Position numbers and translations under genes: made by a program
Source of the DNA: UBA4733 sp036734945
GTDB lineage: Bacteria; Chloroflexota; UBA4733
Direction: 5' to 3'
NCBI GenBank assembly: GCA_036734945.1
Contig: DAIMXP010000012.1
Location: 1 to 64,000, forward strand
Length of the DNA: 64,000 nucleotides
Notes under the pieces: model-generated
Database searches by the model: none
What the model was told of the DNA's origin: nothing
The model's input: the letters and a program-made list of their open reading frames with translations, nothing else
Part shown: positions 40,981 through 50,607 of the stretch, in pieces
Numbering within the stretch: the stretch's first letter is position 1
Layout of the letters: every line of letters starts with the position of its first letter

Positions 40981-42616
40981 TGCCCGCGCCAGGAGCGACC
41001 GGCGGCGCCACCGGCAAATCGACGGTAAAGGTGGCGCCATGGCCGACCTCACTTGTGACCCAGATGCTCCCCTGCATCAGGCGCGCATAGGCCTGACAGA
41101 TGAAGAGACCCAGGCCCAGGCCGACCGATTCCCGTCCAGCCATCAGTGTGCTGTCGAAGCGGACGAAACGCTGGAAGAGGCCGCTTTGCTGTTCGAGCGT
41201 GAGGCCGGGACCCTCGTCACGGACGTGCAGGCGCACGCGCAAGGCGCCGTCCACCGTGACGGCTTCGGCCCTCAGCCAGACTGTCGCCGTGGCTGGGGAA
41301 TAGCTCACCGCATTGCTGAGCAGATTCATGACGATCTCTTCCAGGCAGACCGGGTCGGCCAGCACCGGAGGCAAGGACAACGGAACCTGGTCGAGAATGG
41401 TGCACCTCGGATCTCGTCGCCGCGTGTCGTTGGCGATACCTTGTACCAGGGTTCGCAGGTCAACGGATGTCAACTCGACCTGCAACTGGCCGGAGCGAAT
41501 GCGCGATGCGCTGAGCAGGTTTCGCACGATGTCGCCCAGCCGTCCGCTCAGATGCTCGACCCTTTCCAGGCAGTAACGCTGTTCCGCCGGGTCGAGCGCG
41601 ACTTCGGTTCGGCTCAGGGCCTCGGCATAGCTGCGCAGCGCGGCCACCGGATTGCGCAGTTCGTGCGAGGCCATAGCGATGAACTCACTTTGTGTCCGGC
41701 TGGTGAGCTCCCAGGCATAGGCCTCGGCGGCCTGCCTCCGCAAGTAGGTGCGCTCGATAGTCAAACCGGCCTGGCGAGCAAACACCGTCAGCAGGCGTTC
41801 GGTATCCTCCGGAAAGGGCTCCGATTTGCGATACACCTCCAGCACGGCCAGGGTTTGCCGGTTCACCGCGATGGGAACGGCCATGCAGTGATCGGTCCAG
41901 ATAGGCGTTGCCTCCCAGCCCTGCCAGCTTTCGCCGGCTAAGCGGCCGGCCAGGTCGCCGCGCGCCGGCCAGGCCGTCAGGCCGGCAGCGGCGCCGGGCT
42001 GCAAGCTGCCGTCGTTGTCGCGCAGATAGAGCGCGCTGCCGTCTGCAGAGATCAGGCGTTGGGCGATGTCTGCCAGCAACGGCCAGAGTTCTTCAGCATC
42101 AATCCCCGACGATGCCAAACGCCCAACCTCCGTTACCGTGTGGACGACACGATCGCGGGCATCACGCAATTCAGCGGTGAGGCTCTGAAGACTGGCGGTC
42201 ATGCTATCCATGGCGCCGGCTAGTTCGCCCAACTCATCATGGCGGTGGAACGGCGCTCGCACGGAAAAGTCGCCCTGGCCGATTCGATAGGCCGTTGTCG
42301 CCAGTTGCACGATGGGGACGCTCAAGCGGCGGTGGGAGAGGACGCCCAGGCCAATAGCCGCGATGGTCGCCCAGATCAACCCGGCGATCGTGTGCGCCGC
42401 TCCCTGGCGGTCCTGCGTGGACCAGTAGATGAGCAGGAGCAGGAAGGGGACGGTCGTCACCAGGCTCAACAGCGTAATCTGATTGCCGATGGTGGCACGG
42501 GGCAGCGGTTGGAACGGTTTTTGAAGGAGCCGTCCTATCCGGTTGAGCGCGCCGGCCAGCAGAGCGCGGTAGGATCGGCGGCCCTGTCGGGCGACCGCTG
42601 GATGGGGTCGCTGCAC
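40967..42616 (-). CDS. Sensor histidine kinase with HAMP and GAF domains
   Basis: A 549-residue membrane kinase. Two hydrophobic segments lie near the N-terminus (ITLLSLVTTVPFLLLLIYW and TIAGLIWATIAAIGLGVLS) with almost no external loop, so it probably senses cytoplasmic or membrane signals. HAMP follows (RRLSVPIVQLATTAYRIGQG, ~95-150), then a GAF domain (~165-295). The HisKA box is MASHELRNPVAALRSYAEAL (His ~316), and HATPase motifs are NLLSNAVSY, VRDEGPG and GLGLGLFICQAYA. It starts with GTG 42616 and is coupled to the response regulator downstream. Confidence 0.9.
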   Translation of the reverse strand: MQRPHPAVARQGRRSYRALLAGALNRIGRLLQKPFQPLPRATIGNQITLLSLVTTVPFLLLLIYWSTQDRQGAAHTIAGLIWATIAAIGLGVLSHRRLSVPIVQLATTAYRIGQGDFSVRAPFHRHDELGELAGAMDSMTASLQSLTAELRDARDRVVHTVTEVGRLASSGIDAEELWPLLADIAQRLISADGSALYLRDNDGSLQPGAAAGLTAWPARGDLAGRLAGESWQGWEATPIWTDHCMAVPIAVNRQTLAVLEVYRKSEPFPEDTERLLTVFARQAGLTIERTYLRRQAAEAYAWELTSRTQSEFIAMASHELRNPVAALRSYAEALSRTEVALDPAEQRYCLERVEHLSGRLGDIVRNLLSASRIRSGQLQVELTSVDLRTLVQGIANDTRRRDPRCTILDQVPLSLPPVLADPVCLEEIVMNLLSNAVSYSPATATVWLRAEAVTVDGALRVRLHVRDEGPGLTLEQQSGLFQRFVRFDSTLMAGRESVGLGLGLFICQAYARLMQGSIWVTSEVGHGATFTVDLPVAPPVAPGAGSGRD

Positions 42617-42817
42617 GTCGCGCTCTCCCCGCTGCGATTAGACCGTTAAGAAGCGCATGTCGTTGTAGCACAATCGAGACTGCTTTGCACACTGCCCGTC
42701 AGCTACGAAGCGCCCTCCGGCGTCGCGTTGAGCCAGATATTGAGGTTCAGGCGCTATGGTAGACGACAAACGCACCTCCACCCCGCGGTGTACAGACGCA
42801 ACCATGAGGAGGCCCCG

Positions 42818-43846
42818 ATGGTGATTGCTACCGAACCTGTGCTGCCCACCTACCTGCCGCAGGACGAATCCGCGCTGGCCGAGGTCCATCAGTATCTCAT
42901 CCAGGCGCTCAAGAACAGCGAGCAGAAGCTGGGTAGCACGTTGCGCGACGCCTGCCTCTACGCCGTGGGGCCGCAAGGCAAGATGATGCGGCCGGCGCTG
43001 ATGCTGGAAGCCTGTCGGGCCGTCGGCGGCAAGCCGGAGCAAATCCTGCCGGCGGTGGCCGGCACGGAGTACGGCCACACCGCCAGCTTGATCCACGACG
43101 ATCTGATCGATGGCGACAGCGTCCGGCGGGGCCAGGAGGCGGTGCACCGCCGCTATGGGTTGGATTACGCGGTGCTCGGCGGCGATTACCTCATCTTCCA
43201 GACCTACCACTGCTTCACCCGCTGCGCCGCCCTTGGCGTGCCGAGCGACCGCGTCCTGCGCGCCATCGCCTTGCTCTCCGCCACCTGCATGGAGATGTGC
43301 GAAGGTCAGGCCCTGGAAGCGGAGCTAGTTGGTAACTGCGACGTGACTCGTGAGCTATATCTCCAGGTGATTCATTTGAAGACGGCCACCTTCACCGCCA
43401 GCGCTGCCCAGATTGGCGCCGTGCTGGGCGGCGGCCAGGAGCAGGAGATTCAGGCGCTGGGGGCCTACGGCGAGCATCTCGGCCTCGCCTTTCAAGTGAT
43501 CGATGACCTGCTCTGCTACACGGAGAGTGACGACGTGATCAAGAAGCCGGTGGTCAGTGACCTGGCCAACCGCCGTGTCACGCTGCCGATCATCTACGCG
43601 CTGGAACAGGCAACGCCGCCGCAGCACCGCTGGCTTCGCGACCTTTTTGCCGCCCCACAGCCGGACCTGACGCAGCAGCCCGCCTTGCTGGAGTTGCTGC
43701 GCACGACCGGCGCCATCGACCGGGCACGCGCCGACGCCGAGCAGTTCGCCGGCATGGCCCGCCAGCACGTCGGAGCACTGCGGCCAACCGCCAGCCGGGA
43801 GCACCTGGCAGCCCTGGCTGACATGGCGGTGCATCGTCATCACTAA
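42818..43846 (+). CDS. Trans-polyprenyl diphosphate synthase
   Basis: A 342-residue prenyl elongase. The first Asp-rich motif is DDLID (94-98, in SLIHDDLIDGDSVRRG), with RPALMLEACRAVGG before it. The second motif reads DDLLC (229-233, in FQVIDDLLCYTESDDVIKKP), where Cys replaces the last Asp. The -4 and -5 residues before the first motif are small (Ser, Ala), which in this family favours products longer than C15, such as C20 or more. ATG 42818 follows GAGGAGG. It is the first gene of the isoprenoid/lipid run; the next gene starts 4 bp after its stop. It probably supplies the prenyl chain for the cyclase or the UbiA enzyme. Confidence 0.9.
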   Translation: MVIATEPVLPTYLPQDESALAEVHQYLIQALKNSEQKLGSTLRDACLYAVGPQGKMMRPALMLEACRAVGGKPEQILPAVAGTEYGHTASLIHDDLIDGDSVRRGQEAVHRRYGLDYAVLGGDYLIFQTYHCFTRCAALGVPSDRVLRAIALLSATCMEMCEGQALEAELVGNCDVTRELYLQVIHLKTATFTASAAQIGAVLGGGQEQEIQALGAYGEHLGLAFQVIDDLLCYTESDDVIKKPVVSDLANRRVTLPIIYALEQATPPQHRWLRDLFAAPQPDLTQQPALLELLRTTGAIDRARADAEQFAGMARQHVGALRPTASREHLAALADMAVHRHH

Positions 43847-43850
43847 GCGC

Positions 43851-44750
43851 ATGCCAACTCGCCTCGCCTCCGCCCGCCTCGCCGGTCAACTGGTACCGCT
43901 GCTGGGGGCTGCCCTATGCGACCTCCCGAACGGTTCGACGCGCACTGCTGTGGACGGCCTGGGCCTGCTCGCCTGGGCTTTGACGCCGGGCCGCCGCCGG
44001 GCCACGGGGGAAAACTATGCTGCCCTCCTGGAGCAGTCGCCCCAATCGCCGGAAGTCGGCCGGCTGGTGCGCCAGGCATACAAGCACTATGGCCGCATGG
44101 CGCTGGCCTTTTTCACCATGACGCAAGTCGCCAACAGGGATCTACTGGCTCGCGCGCACGTATCGGGAAGGGAGTATCTGGACAATGCGCTACAGCAAGG
44201 CCATGGCGCCATCCTCGTGCTGCCACATCTGGGCAACTGGGACATGGCAGCGCGGCTCTGTCTGGCGCTCGGCTATCCACTGACTGCCGTGGTGGAGGAT
44301 GACTGGAGCGCTGCGTTTGCCGGGCAGGCGCGCAGGCGCGACGGGCTTCACGTCCTCCCGCGGGCGCGTTCGCTGCGCCCCCTCCGGCGCGCCCTCGACA
44401 GCAACGAGCCGGTGGCGCTGCTCTGCGACGTGGCGCCGCCAGGTGTCCACGCCACGGCAGTCTGCTTCGGCGGCCAGCGCGCCTACCTGCCGGTCGGACC
44501 GGCCCGGCTGGCGATTGCCAGCGGCGCGCCGCTCATCCCCTGCGCCGCCGTCACCCTGGCCGATGGTCGCCCGAGCATCACCGCCAACCCCGCCATCTAT
44601 CCGCCATCGCCAAACGACGCCAGATCGCTGCCGGAGCAGGTTCAGCAACTCATGCAGGCGGTCGCCGTTCATTTTGAGCAGTTGATCCGGCAGCACCCGG
44701 AACAATGGTATGCCTTCCGATCTCTGGGAGCACTGACCAATGCGACCTGA
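43851..44750 (+). CDS. LpxL/HtrB-type lysophospholipid acyltransferase
   Basis: A 299-residue acyltransferase of the lipid A/phosphatidylinositol mannoside acyltransferase family. The catalytic HX4D motif is HLGNWD (H126, D131, in ILVLPHLGNWDMAARL). Other family segments are TGENYAALLEQSP, VGPARLAIASGAPLIPCAAV and the C-terminal QLIRQHPEQWYAFRSLG. It transfers an acyl chain to a glycolipid or phospholipid acceptor at the membrane. In a Chloroflexota-like cell lipid A is not expected, so the acceptor is open. Its end overlaps the start of the terpene cyclase gene by 11 bp, which links acylation to isoprenoid cyclisation. Confidence 0.85.
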   Translation: MPTRLASARLAGQLVPLLGAALCDLPNGSTRTAVDGLGLLAWALTPGRRRATGENYAALLEQSPQSPEVGRLVRQAYKHYGRMALAFFTMTQVANRDLLARAHVSGREYLDNALQQGHGAILVLPHLGNWDMAARLCLALGYPLTAVVEDDWSAAFAGQARRRDGLHVLPRARSLRPLRRALDSNEPVALLCDVAPPGVHATAVCFGGQRAYLPVGPARLAIASGAPLIPCAAVTLADGRPSITANPAIYPPSPNDARSLPEQVQQLMQAVAVHFEQLIRQHPEQWYAFRSLGALTNAT

Positions 44751-46458
44751 TACATGGAGCATTGTTCCTGCCACCACGTCGCCGCTGATGACTGCGTCCG
44801 GCGACCGGCGCGTCGATGCGGCCATCACCCGCACGCTGCGTTACCTCGAAGGCCGGCGCCGCGCCAATGGAACCTGGGCGGGTGATCTCTCCAGTTCCGC
44901 CCTGGCAACGGCCATCGCCACTGTCGCCCTCCGCCGCCACGCCCCGATTCGGCTAGCGATGCGCCTGCGCGCCGGGACGGAGTGGCTGGCTGCTACCCAG
45001 GGGCAGGATGGTGGCTGGGGTGACGCCGTGACCGACGACAGCACGGTCAACGCCACCGCGCTGGCCGTGGCCGCGCTGCACCTGGAACAGCCGCAGCGCT
45101 ACCAGGAGCAGATCGCGCGGGGCAGGCGCTGGATTGATGAGGCCGGCGGCTTCGCGGCCATCAACGACCCGGAGCAGGCGACGTTGAGCGGACCTTGCCG
45201 GACGGTCTGGGCAATGGCGGAACTGGTACCGTGGCGGGCCATTCGCTCCCTGCCGGTCGAGATTTCCTTGCTGCCCAAGCCGATACGCCGGACCATCTCC
45301 ACCACCTTCCCGGCCTTTCTCAGCCTGGCGATGCTGCACGACCGGCATCGACCGGTCGCCCGTTTGCGGCGGCCGCTGCGACGGCTGGTGGAACGGCGGG
45401 GGCTGCGCTGGCTACAGCGCGCCCAGTGTGCCAACGGCGGCTACGAAGAGTCGGCCTTCCTCACCTCCATCGTCGCCATGTGCCTGATCGAGACACCAGG
45501 CAGCGCCATCGCCCAGCGCGCCGCGGCCTACGTCGAACAGGCCCAACGCGCCGACGGCAGTTGGCCCATCGACCGCGAGCTGGAGACCTTCGATAGCGCG
45601 CTGACGGTGCAGGCCCTTGCAACGCACGGCAACGCTCTTATCGGCCCGGCGGATGCCGCCCTGCACCGGTGGTTTCAGGATACGCAGTTCCGCGCGGTCT
45701 GCTTCCCCACCGGCGCGCAGCCGGGCGGTTGGGCCTGGGCACAGCCGGGCGGCTGGCCGGACATGGACGACTCTTCTGCCGCCATTCGCGCCCTGCTGCG
45801 CCTGGGTGAGCGGTCCGACCAGGCCAGCATCCAAAACGGCTTGCGCTTCATGCGCTGGATGCAGAACCGCGACGGCTCCTGGTCGACCTTCGTCAAGAAC
45901 TCCCGCATGCCCTTTGACCGCGCCTGTCCCTACATCACCGGCCACGCGCTGGCCGCTTTCGCCGAAGCGGGGGTCCCGTCGAGTGACCCGGCCGTGGCGC
46001 GGGCCATAACCTTCCTGGAGCGAGCGCAGCGCTCGGATGGCTCCTTTGAGGCCATCTGGTTCCGCAACTCGGTGGCCGGCACGGCGTCGGTGCTGGAAGC
46101 ACTGGCGCTGCTGGGACAGGGCGACGGGTTGACGGCACGGCGGGCTGCCAACTGGCTGGCGGTGTCCCAACGGCCCGATGGCGGCTGGGGAGGCGACGGC
46201 GCCAAGCCCTCATCGGCCGAAGAAACAGCCTGGGCCATGCACGCCCTGCTCCTGCGCGACCGCACCTTCAACACGGGGGCCGCGCGGCGGGCCGTCGACT
46301 GGTTGCTCGATAAACAACGTGACGACGGCGCCTGGGACCCGTCCGTGATCGGCCTCTACTACAGCACCCTCTGGTACTCCGACAGTATGTACGCCGTTGC
46401 CTTGCCCTTGCAGGCACTCGCTGCCTACCAGCGTTCCGCGGCGGGACTGCGCGAATGA
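44740..46458 (+). CDS. Class II terpene cyclase (squalene-hopene cyclase-like)
   Basis: A 572-residue alpha-barrel protein with repeated QW-type motifs (QGQDGGWGDAV, QRADGSWPIDRE, QNRDGSWSTFV, QRSDGSFEAIWF, QRPDGGWGGDG, QRDDGAWDPSV). The protonating motif DXDD is DMDD at 341-344 (GGWPDMDDSSAAI). These define the squalene-hopene cyclase/oxidosqualene/sporulenol superfamily. It is ~60 residues shorter than typical SHC and the region around the DXDD lacks the usual DVDDTA, so the substrate could be squalene, a C20 or C35 prenyl chain, or a prenylated lipid. No squalene synthase is visible. It overlaps both neighbours (acyltransferase and UbiA). Confidence 0.85.
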   Translation: MRPDTWSIVPATTSPLMTASGDRRVDAAITRTLRYLEGRRRANGTWAGDLSSSALATAIATVALRRHAPIRLAMRLRAGTEWLAATQGQDGGWGDAVTDDSTVNATALAVAALHLEQPQRYQEQIARGRRWIDEAGGFAAINDPEQATLSGPCRTVWAMAELVPWRAIRSLPVEISLLPKPIRRTISTTFPAFLSLAMLHDRHRPVARLRRPLRRLVERRGLRWLQRAQCANGGYEESAFLTSIVAMCLIETPGSAIAQRAAAYVEQAQRADGSWPIDRELETFDSALTVQALATHGNALIGPADAALHRWFQDTQFRAVCFPTGAQPGGWAWAQPGGWPDMDDSSAAIRALLRLGERSDQASIQNGLRFMRWMQNRDGSWSTFVKNSRMPFDRACPYITGHALAAFAEAGVPSSDPAVARAITFLERAQRSDGSFEAIWFRNSVAGTASVLEALALLGQGDGLTARRAANWLAVSQRPDGGWGGDGAKPSSAEETAWAMHALLLRDRTFNTGAARRAVDWLLDKQRDDGAWDPSVIGLYYSTLWYSDSMYAVALPLQALAAYQRSAAGLRE

Positions 46459-47540
46459 AGCATCCCCTGCGCGTCAAAGCCTTCGCCTACCTGGAGATGG
46501 CGCGACCCTATACCCTGTTCCACGCCGGCACGCTCTGCCTGGCGGCGGGACTTGTGGCGGCACAGGGGCACATCTCGGCCGGCCGTGCCCTGCTGATCTG
46601 GCTGACGCCGACCGTCGGCTGGCTGGCCGGTCTGGCGACTTCCGACTACCACGACCGCCAACTGGACCGGGTGGCGAAGCCGATGCGGCCGATCCCGTCG
46701 GGCCGCGTGGGCGAGCGGGAGGCCTTCCGGCTCATGGTCGGCCTGATCGTGGCCGGCTTCGTCGGCGCGCTCCTGCTTGGCTGGCGCACCTTCGCGCTGG
46801 CCTGGCTGGTGATGATCCTGGGGGTCGCCTACGCCCGCACGTTCAAGGCAAAAGGCTTCCTCGGTCATTTCGATCGCGGCCTGCTCGCCGGTCTGACGGT
46901 GCTCTTCGGCAGCATCGCCGCCACCGGTGGCGTGCCGTCGCGCATGTGGCTGCTGGTGGCGCTGTTCTTCTGCCACGACAGCGCGACGAACCTGCTGGGC
47001 GCCGTGCGCGACCTGGAAGGGGACAGGGCGGCAGGCTACCAGACGGCGCCGGTACGCTACGGCGTGGCCGTATCCGGCGCCATTGCCGGCGGCCTGATGC
47101 TGCTCTGGATGGCTATTGGCCTGGCATTTGCGTTGAGCACGGTCTGGAAGCCGCTGTTTGCAGTGCTATTCGCGGCAGCCGTCGTTGGTGATGTGCTGGC
47201 GCTGTTCCAGATGACGCCGGCTAATCGGGCGGACGGAGCGGACGCCGGTGGCGACGCGCGTACCCAGCGTCGCCACGCGGCGCTGGGGGCGCACAAGGTT
47301 CTGGTCATTGAGCGGCTAATATTGTCTGTTGCCTTTGCGGCTACTGTACTGTCGCCAGTCAAGGCGCTCGTCTTGCTGGCGGTGCTGGCATCAACAACCT
47401 GGTGGGCACAGTTGCGTCTGCGTGATCGCTACGAGTTCGCGCCAATGAAAGTGGAAGAACCAAAAGGTGGACGTGGAAAACCACCGGAAGAGAAGGGTGA
47501 AAGCCGTGGGCATGCTGGAACATCTGCGCGGACCGCATGA
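46455..47540 (+). CDS. UbiA family prenyltransferase
   Basis: A 361-residue polytopic membrane enzyme. The first Asp-rich motif is SDYHDRQLDRVAKPMRPIPSG-like (about 63-80; key residues D64, D67, D71) and the second is RDLEGDRAAGYQTAPVRYG (D-x3-D). Eight or so hydrophobic segments are apparent. UbiA enzymes transfer a prenyl group to an aromatic ring, a glycerol phosphate or a similar acceptor. ATG 46455 overlaps the cyclase stop (ATGA). The C-terminal ~30 residues are Lys/Glu/Gly-rich and overlap the dxs start. The acceptor is unknown; no quinone-ring biosynthesis genes are nearby. Confidence 0.85.
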   Translation: MKHPLRVKAFAYLEMARPYTLFHAGTLCLAAGLVAAQGHISAGRALLIWLTPTVGWLAGLATSDYHDRQLDRVAKPMRPIPSGRVGEREAFRLMVGLIVAGFVGALLLGWRTFALAWLVMILGVAYARTFKAKGFLGHFDRGLLAGLTVLFGSIAATGGVPSRMWLLVALFFCHDSATNLLGAVRDLEGDRAAGYQTAPVRYGVAVSGAIAGGLMLLWMAIGLAFALSTVWKPLFAVLFAAAVVGDVLALFQMTPANRADGADAGGDARTQRRHAALGAHKVLVIERLILSVAFAATVLSPVKALVLLAVLASTTWWAQLRLRDRYEFAPMKVEEPKGGRGKPPEEKGESRGHAGTSARTA

Positions 47541-49356
47541 ACTCAAGGGTATGACAGCGCCGGAATTGGCAACGCTGGCGCAAGAAATACGCGACGAGTT
47601 GATGCGCGTCATTCCGCGCAACGGCGGCCACTATGGCCCGAACCTGGGCGTCGTCGAACTGACGCTCGCCCTGCATCGTGTTTTTGACAGTCCGCGCGAC
47701 CGCCTCTTCTGGGATGTCGGCCACCAGTCTTACCCGCACAAGCTCGTCACCGGCCGCTTCCACCAGTTCGAAACCTTGCGCCAGGAAGGCGGCCTCTTCG
47801 GCTACCCGTCCCCAGCGGAGAGCGAACATGATCCGGTCTACGCCGCCCACGCCGGCCACTCCATCTCCCTCGCCACGGGGGTCGCCCTCGCCAACGCAGT
47901 GCTCGGCAAGGAGGGTGAAGCGGTCGCCATCATCGGCGATGGCGCGATGACCGCCGGGATGGCCTACGAAGCGCTCGACCATCTAGGCGGTACCGGCAAG
48001 CGGGTCATTATCGTCCTCAACGACAACGGTATGTCCATCTGCGCCAATGTCGGCGCGCTTCCCAATCACCTCAAGCATTTCGCGCCCGCCAACACCGGTC
48101 CGACCAGCCCCTTCCTCTGGGAAGCCTTCGGCATCCGCTACCTAGGTCCCGTGGATGGGCACGATATTGCCGCTATGGAGCAGGCGTTCCTGGAGGCGCG
48201 CGCCACGCCGGGACCGGTGATGGTACACGTCTGCAGCATCAAGGGTAAGGGTGATGCACGGGCCGAGGCCGACGCCACAGGGTGGCATGACATGGCGCCG
48301 ACGCCAACTATCGGCATGAAGCCGGCCGTCGCCTCCTGGTCGAGCTTTGCCGCCGACGCGATCGTGCGGGCGGCTGAGCAGGATCGGCGCGTGGTCGCCA
48401 TCACCGCCGCCATGGCCAAAGGCACCGGACTGACCAAATTCCGCAGCCGCTTTCCCGAGCGCTTCTTTGATGTCGGCATCGCCGAGCAGCACGCCGTCGC
48501 TCTCGCTGCCGGGCTGGCCCGGCAGGGGGCGCGTCCCGTGGTCGGCATCTATTCCACCTTCCTGCAGCGCGCCTACGACCAGTTCATCCATGACGTGTGC
48601 ATTCAGGATCTGCCTGTGGTCTTCGCGCTGGACCGTGCCGGCATTGTAGGCGACGACGGCAAGACGCAGCAGGGCGTCTTCGACTATTCCTACATGCGCT
48701 GCATCCCCAACGTCGTCCTGATGGCCCCGAAAGACGAGAATGAACTGCAGCACATGCTGCACACCGCCCTGCAGCACGACGGCCCGATCGCCGTGCGCTA
48801 TCCGCGCGGCGCAGCCCTCGGCGTGGCCCTCGACGCCACACCGCAACGCCTGCCGATCGGCAAGGCAGAAGTGCTGCGCCGTGGCCCCGACGTGGCCTTG
48901 CTCGGCATCGGCCTGGGTGTGGAAGCCGCCATGCAGGCGGCGGAGCAGTTGGCGACCGAAGGCGTGTCGGCTACCGTCGTCAACGCTCGCTTCGTCAAAC
49001 CCCTGGACCGTGACCTGATCCTGGAGTTGGCAAGCACCGTGGGCCGTTTAATCACCATCGAAGAGAACGCCCTGGCCGGCGGCTTCGGCAGCGCCGTCTG
49101 GGAACTGCTGGAGCACGAGGGCGTCCACGATTGCCGGCTTCACCGCGTCGGCGTGCCTGACGAGTTCGTGGAGCACGGCCCACAGGCCTCCTGGCGCAAG
49201 CGCTACGGCCTGGACGCGGCCGGCGTGGCCGCGGCGGTGCAGCAGCACTATCCCGAGCTGTTCCGCCCGGAGAACCGCGAAAGCCGCTGCACTTCAGGTC
49301 GCGAAGCGGCACCATCCAAGCGGCAACGTGCTACGGAGCCCGTCGGCGCGCGATGA
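47512..49356 (+). CDS. dxs: 1-deoxy-D-xylulose-5-phosphate synthase
   Basis: A 614-residue thiamine-diphosphate enzyme for the first step of the MEP isoprenoid pathway. Visible features are GGHYGPNLGVVELTLALH, DVGHQSYPHKLVTGR, the TPP motif GDGAMTAGMAYEAL, NDNGMSI, the catalytic-Glu region VGIAEQHAVALAAGLA and DRAGIVGDDGKTQQGVFDYS, a DXS signature. ATG 47512 matches the usual N-terminus (MLEHLRGPHELKGM); earlier GTGs at 47467 and 47506 are possible. It overlaps the UbiA gene by 29 bp. It supplies isoprenoid precursors for the cluster's own products or the whole cell. Confidence 0.95.
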   Translation: MLEHLRGPHELKGMTAPELATLAQEIRDELMRVIPRNGGHYGPNLGVVELTLALHRVFDSPRDRLFWDVGHQSYPHKLVTGRFHQFETLRQEGGLFGYPSPAESEHDPVYAAHAGHSISLATGVALANAVLGKEGEAVAIIGDGAMTAGMAYEALDHLGGTGKRVIIVLNDNGMSICANVGALPNHLKHFAPANTGPTSPFLWEAFGIRYLGPVDGHDIAAMEQAFLEARATPGPVMVHVCSIKGKGDARAEADATGWHDMAPTPTIGMKPAVASWSSFAADAIVRAAEQDRRVVAITAAMAKGTGLTKFRSRFPERFFDVGIAEQHAVALAAGLARQGARPVVGIYSTFLQRAYDQFIHDVCIQDLPVVFALDRAGIVGDDGKTQQGVFDYSYMRCIPNVVLMAPKDENELQHMLHTALQHDGPIAVRYPRGAALGVALDATPQRLPIGKAEVLRRGPDVALLGIGLGVEAAMQAAEQLATEGVSATVVNARFVKPLDRDLILELASTVGRLITIEENALAGGFGSAVWELLEHEGVHDCRLHRVGVPDEFVEHGPQASWRKRYGLDAAGVAAAVQQHYPELFRPENRESRCTSGREAAPSKRQRATEPVGAR

Positions 49357-50459
49357 ACACGGGCCACGAGCCGGTCACCACGTCCTCACATTCGGCGGGA
49401 GGATCATCCCCTGCAACGCCACCAACTGTCGCGACCATCAGCGTAATTGGCGGTGGTGCGGTAGGTGGGCTGCTGGCCGCCCTACTGGCGCGAGCCGGTT
49501 GCCCCGTGGAACTGGTGGTGCGCGAGCAATCCCAGGCAGCGTACCGGGAAGGTATTCGCGTCACGACGCCCCGCGGCGTCTTCCGGCAGGCGCTGACGGT
49601 GCGTACTGCTTCTTCACCGGCGGCGGCACTCCTGGTCGTCGCCGTCAAGATGCCTGATCTGGAAGCGACGTGCCGGCAAATCGCCGCAGCCTGGTCAGAC
49701 CCAGAGGGACGTGCCGGCGCAGAACGAGCGGCGGCTCCGGCCATGCTCCTGCTGCAAAATGGCCTGGCGGCGCTTGATCTCGCTGCCCACTACTGGCCGC
49801 CGGAACGCCTCTACGCTGCCGTGGTGGAGCTGGGTGCAACCGCACTCCTGCCAGGTGAGATTACCTACTCTATCCCCGGCCGGCTGCTCGTGGGTAGCGC
49901 CCAACCTGCGCAGTTAGCGGCTGCTCGCCAGATCGCCGCATGGCTGACGCCGGCGATTCGCGCAGACGTGACGGAGGACGTGCGAGGAGCACAACGGCTG
50001 AAGCTCCTCATCAACCTGAACAACGGCGTCGCCGCAGCCACCGGGCTGACCATTCAGCAACTGTACGCCAGTCGCGCTGGGGTCAGAGTCTCGCTGGGCG
50101 TGATGCGCGAGGGTCTTTCGGTGCTGGACGCGGTTGGCATGCCACCACCCGTCAACCGGCGCAGCCGTACCTTGCGCGCCTTCCTGGGTCTGCCCGACGC
50201 CTTTGGCCTGAGCGCCTTGCGCCTGGCGCGCATCGCCATGGGGCAGCGTGCCCCCGTCTATAGCTCTACGTTGCAGAGCCTCCTGCGGCATCGCCCCAGC
50301 GAGATCCGCTGGTTGAATGGCGCCATCGTCCGCCTGGGCCAAGAACACAACCTGCCGGCGCCCCTCAACAGCGCCATCGTCGCCGCCGTGGAGGCGCTGG
50401 AGGCGGGACAGGAGGGTTCGGCGTATGTAACGCCGGGCGCGCTGCTCAATACGGCTTAG
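49353..50459 (+). CDS. Ketopantoate reductase-like (PanE/ApbA) protein
   Basis: A 368-residue NADPH-dependent reductase-like protein. The N-terminal ~30 residues are a Ser/Thr/Pro-rich extension, then ISVIGGGAVGGLLAALLARAG (GxGxxG). VVAVKMPDLEATC, MLLLQNGLAALD and AQRLKLLINLNNGVAAATGL (catalytic Lys and Asn) match ketopantoate reductase. In pantothenate synthesis it would make pantoate from ketopantoate; no other pan genes are present, so a different 2-keto-acid role within the lipid run is possible. It overlaps the dxs stop (ATGA), implying coupling. Confidence 0.8.
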   Translation: MNTGHEPVTTSSHSAGGSSPATPPTVATISVIGGGAVGGLLAALLARAGCPVELVVREQSQAAYREGIRVTTPRGVFRQALTVRTASSPAAALLVVAVKMPDLEATCRQIAAAWSDPEGRAGAERAAAPAMLLLQNGLAALDLAAHYWPPERLYAAVVELGATALLPGEITYSIPGRLLVGSAQPAQLAAARQIAAWLTPAIRADVTEDVRGAQRLKLLINLNNGVAAATGLTIQQLYASRAGVRVSLGVMREGLSVLDAVGMPPPVNRRSRTLRAFLGLPDAFGLSALRLARIAMGQRAPVYSSTLQSLLRHRPSEIRWLNGAIVRLGQEHNLPAPLNSAIVAAVEALEAGQEGSAYVTPGALLNTA

Positions 50460-50491
50460 ATAGGGCAAGGATACCATGGCTGGATATCTAA

Positions 50492-50571
50492 CAGGGGCCG
50501 CGACTGCGGTCTGCGGCCAAGCGACCGCAGTCGCCCCCCGTACTTGGCGGCAGACCGCAGTCGCCGCCCTG
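50492..50571. repeat. Palindromic intergenic element, copy 3 (short form)
   Basis: It begins CAGGGGCCGCGACTGCGGTC and ends with the near-complement at 50571. It is the shortest copy (80 bp) because the centre seen in copies 2 and 4 is missing. The preceding ACCATGGCTGGATATCTAA (50474-50492) is also present before copy 4, so the element may extend further left. Confidence 0.85.
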
Positions 50572-50607
50572 CTCGGGATCATCCAATCCCGACCTGGAGG
50601 CGACTAG

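Noticed and set aside
49353..50459. Naming the PanE-like gene panE
   Set aside because: No other pantothenate genes are nearby, the N-terminus is extended and the family has many non-panE members, so no symbol is given.
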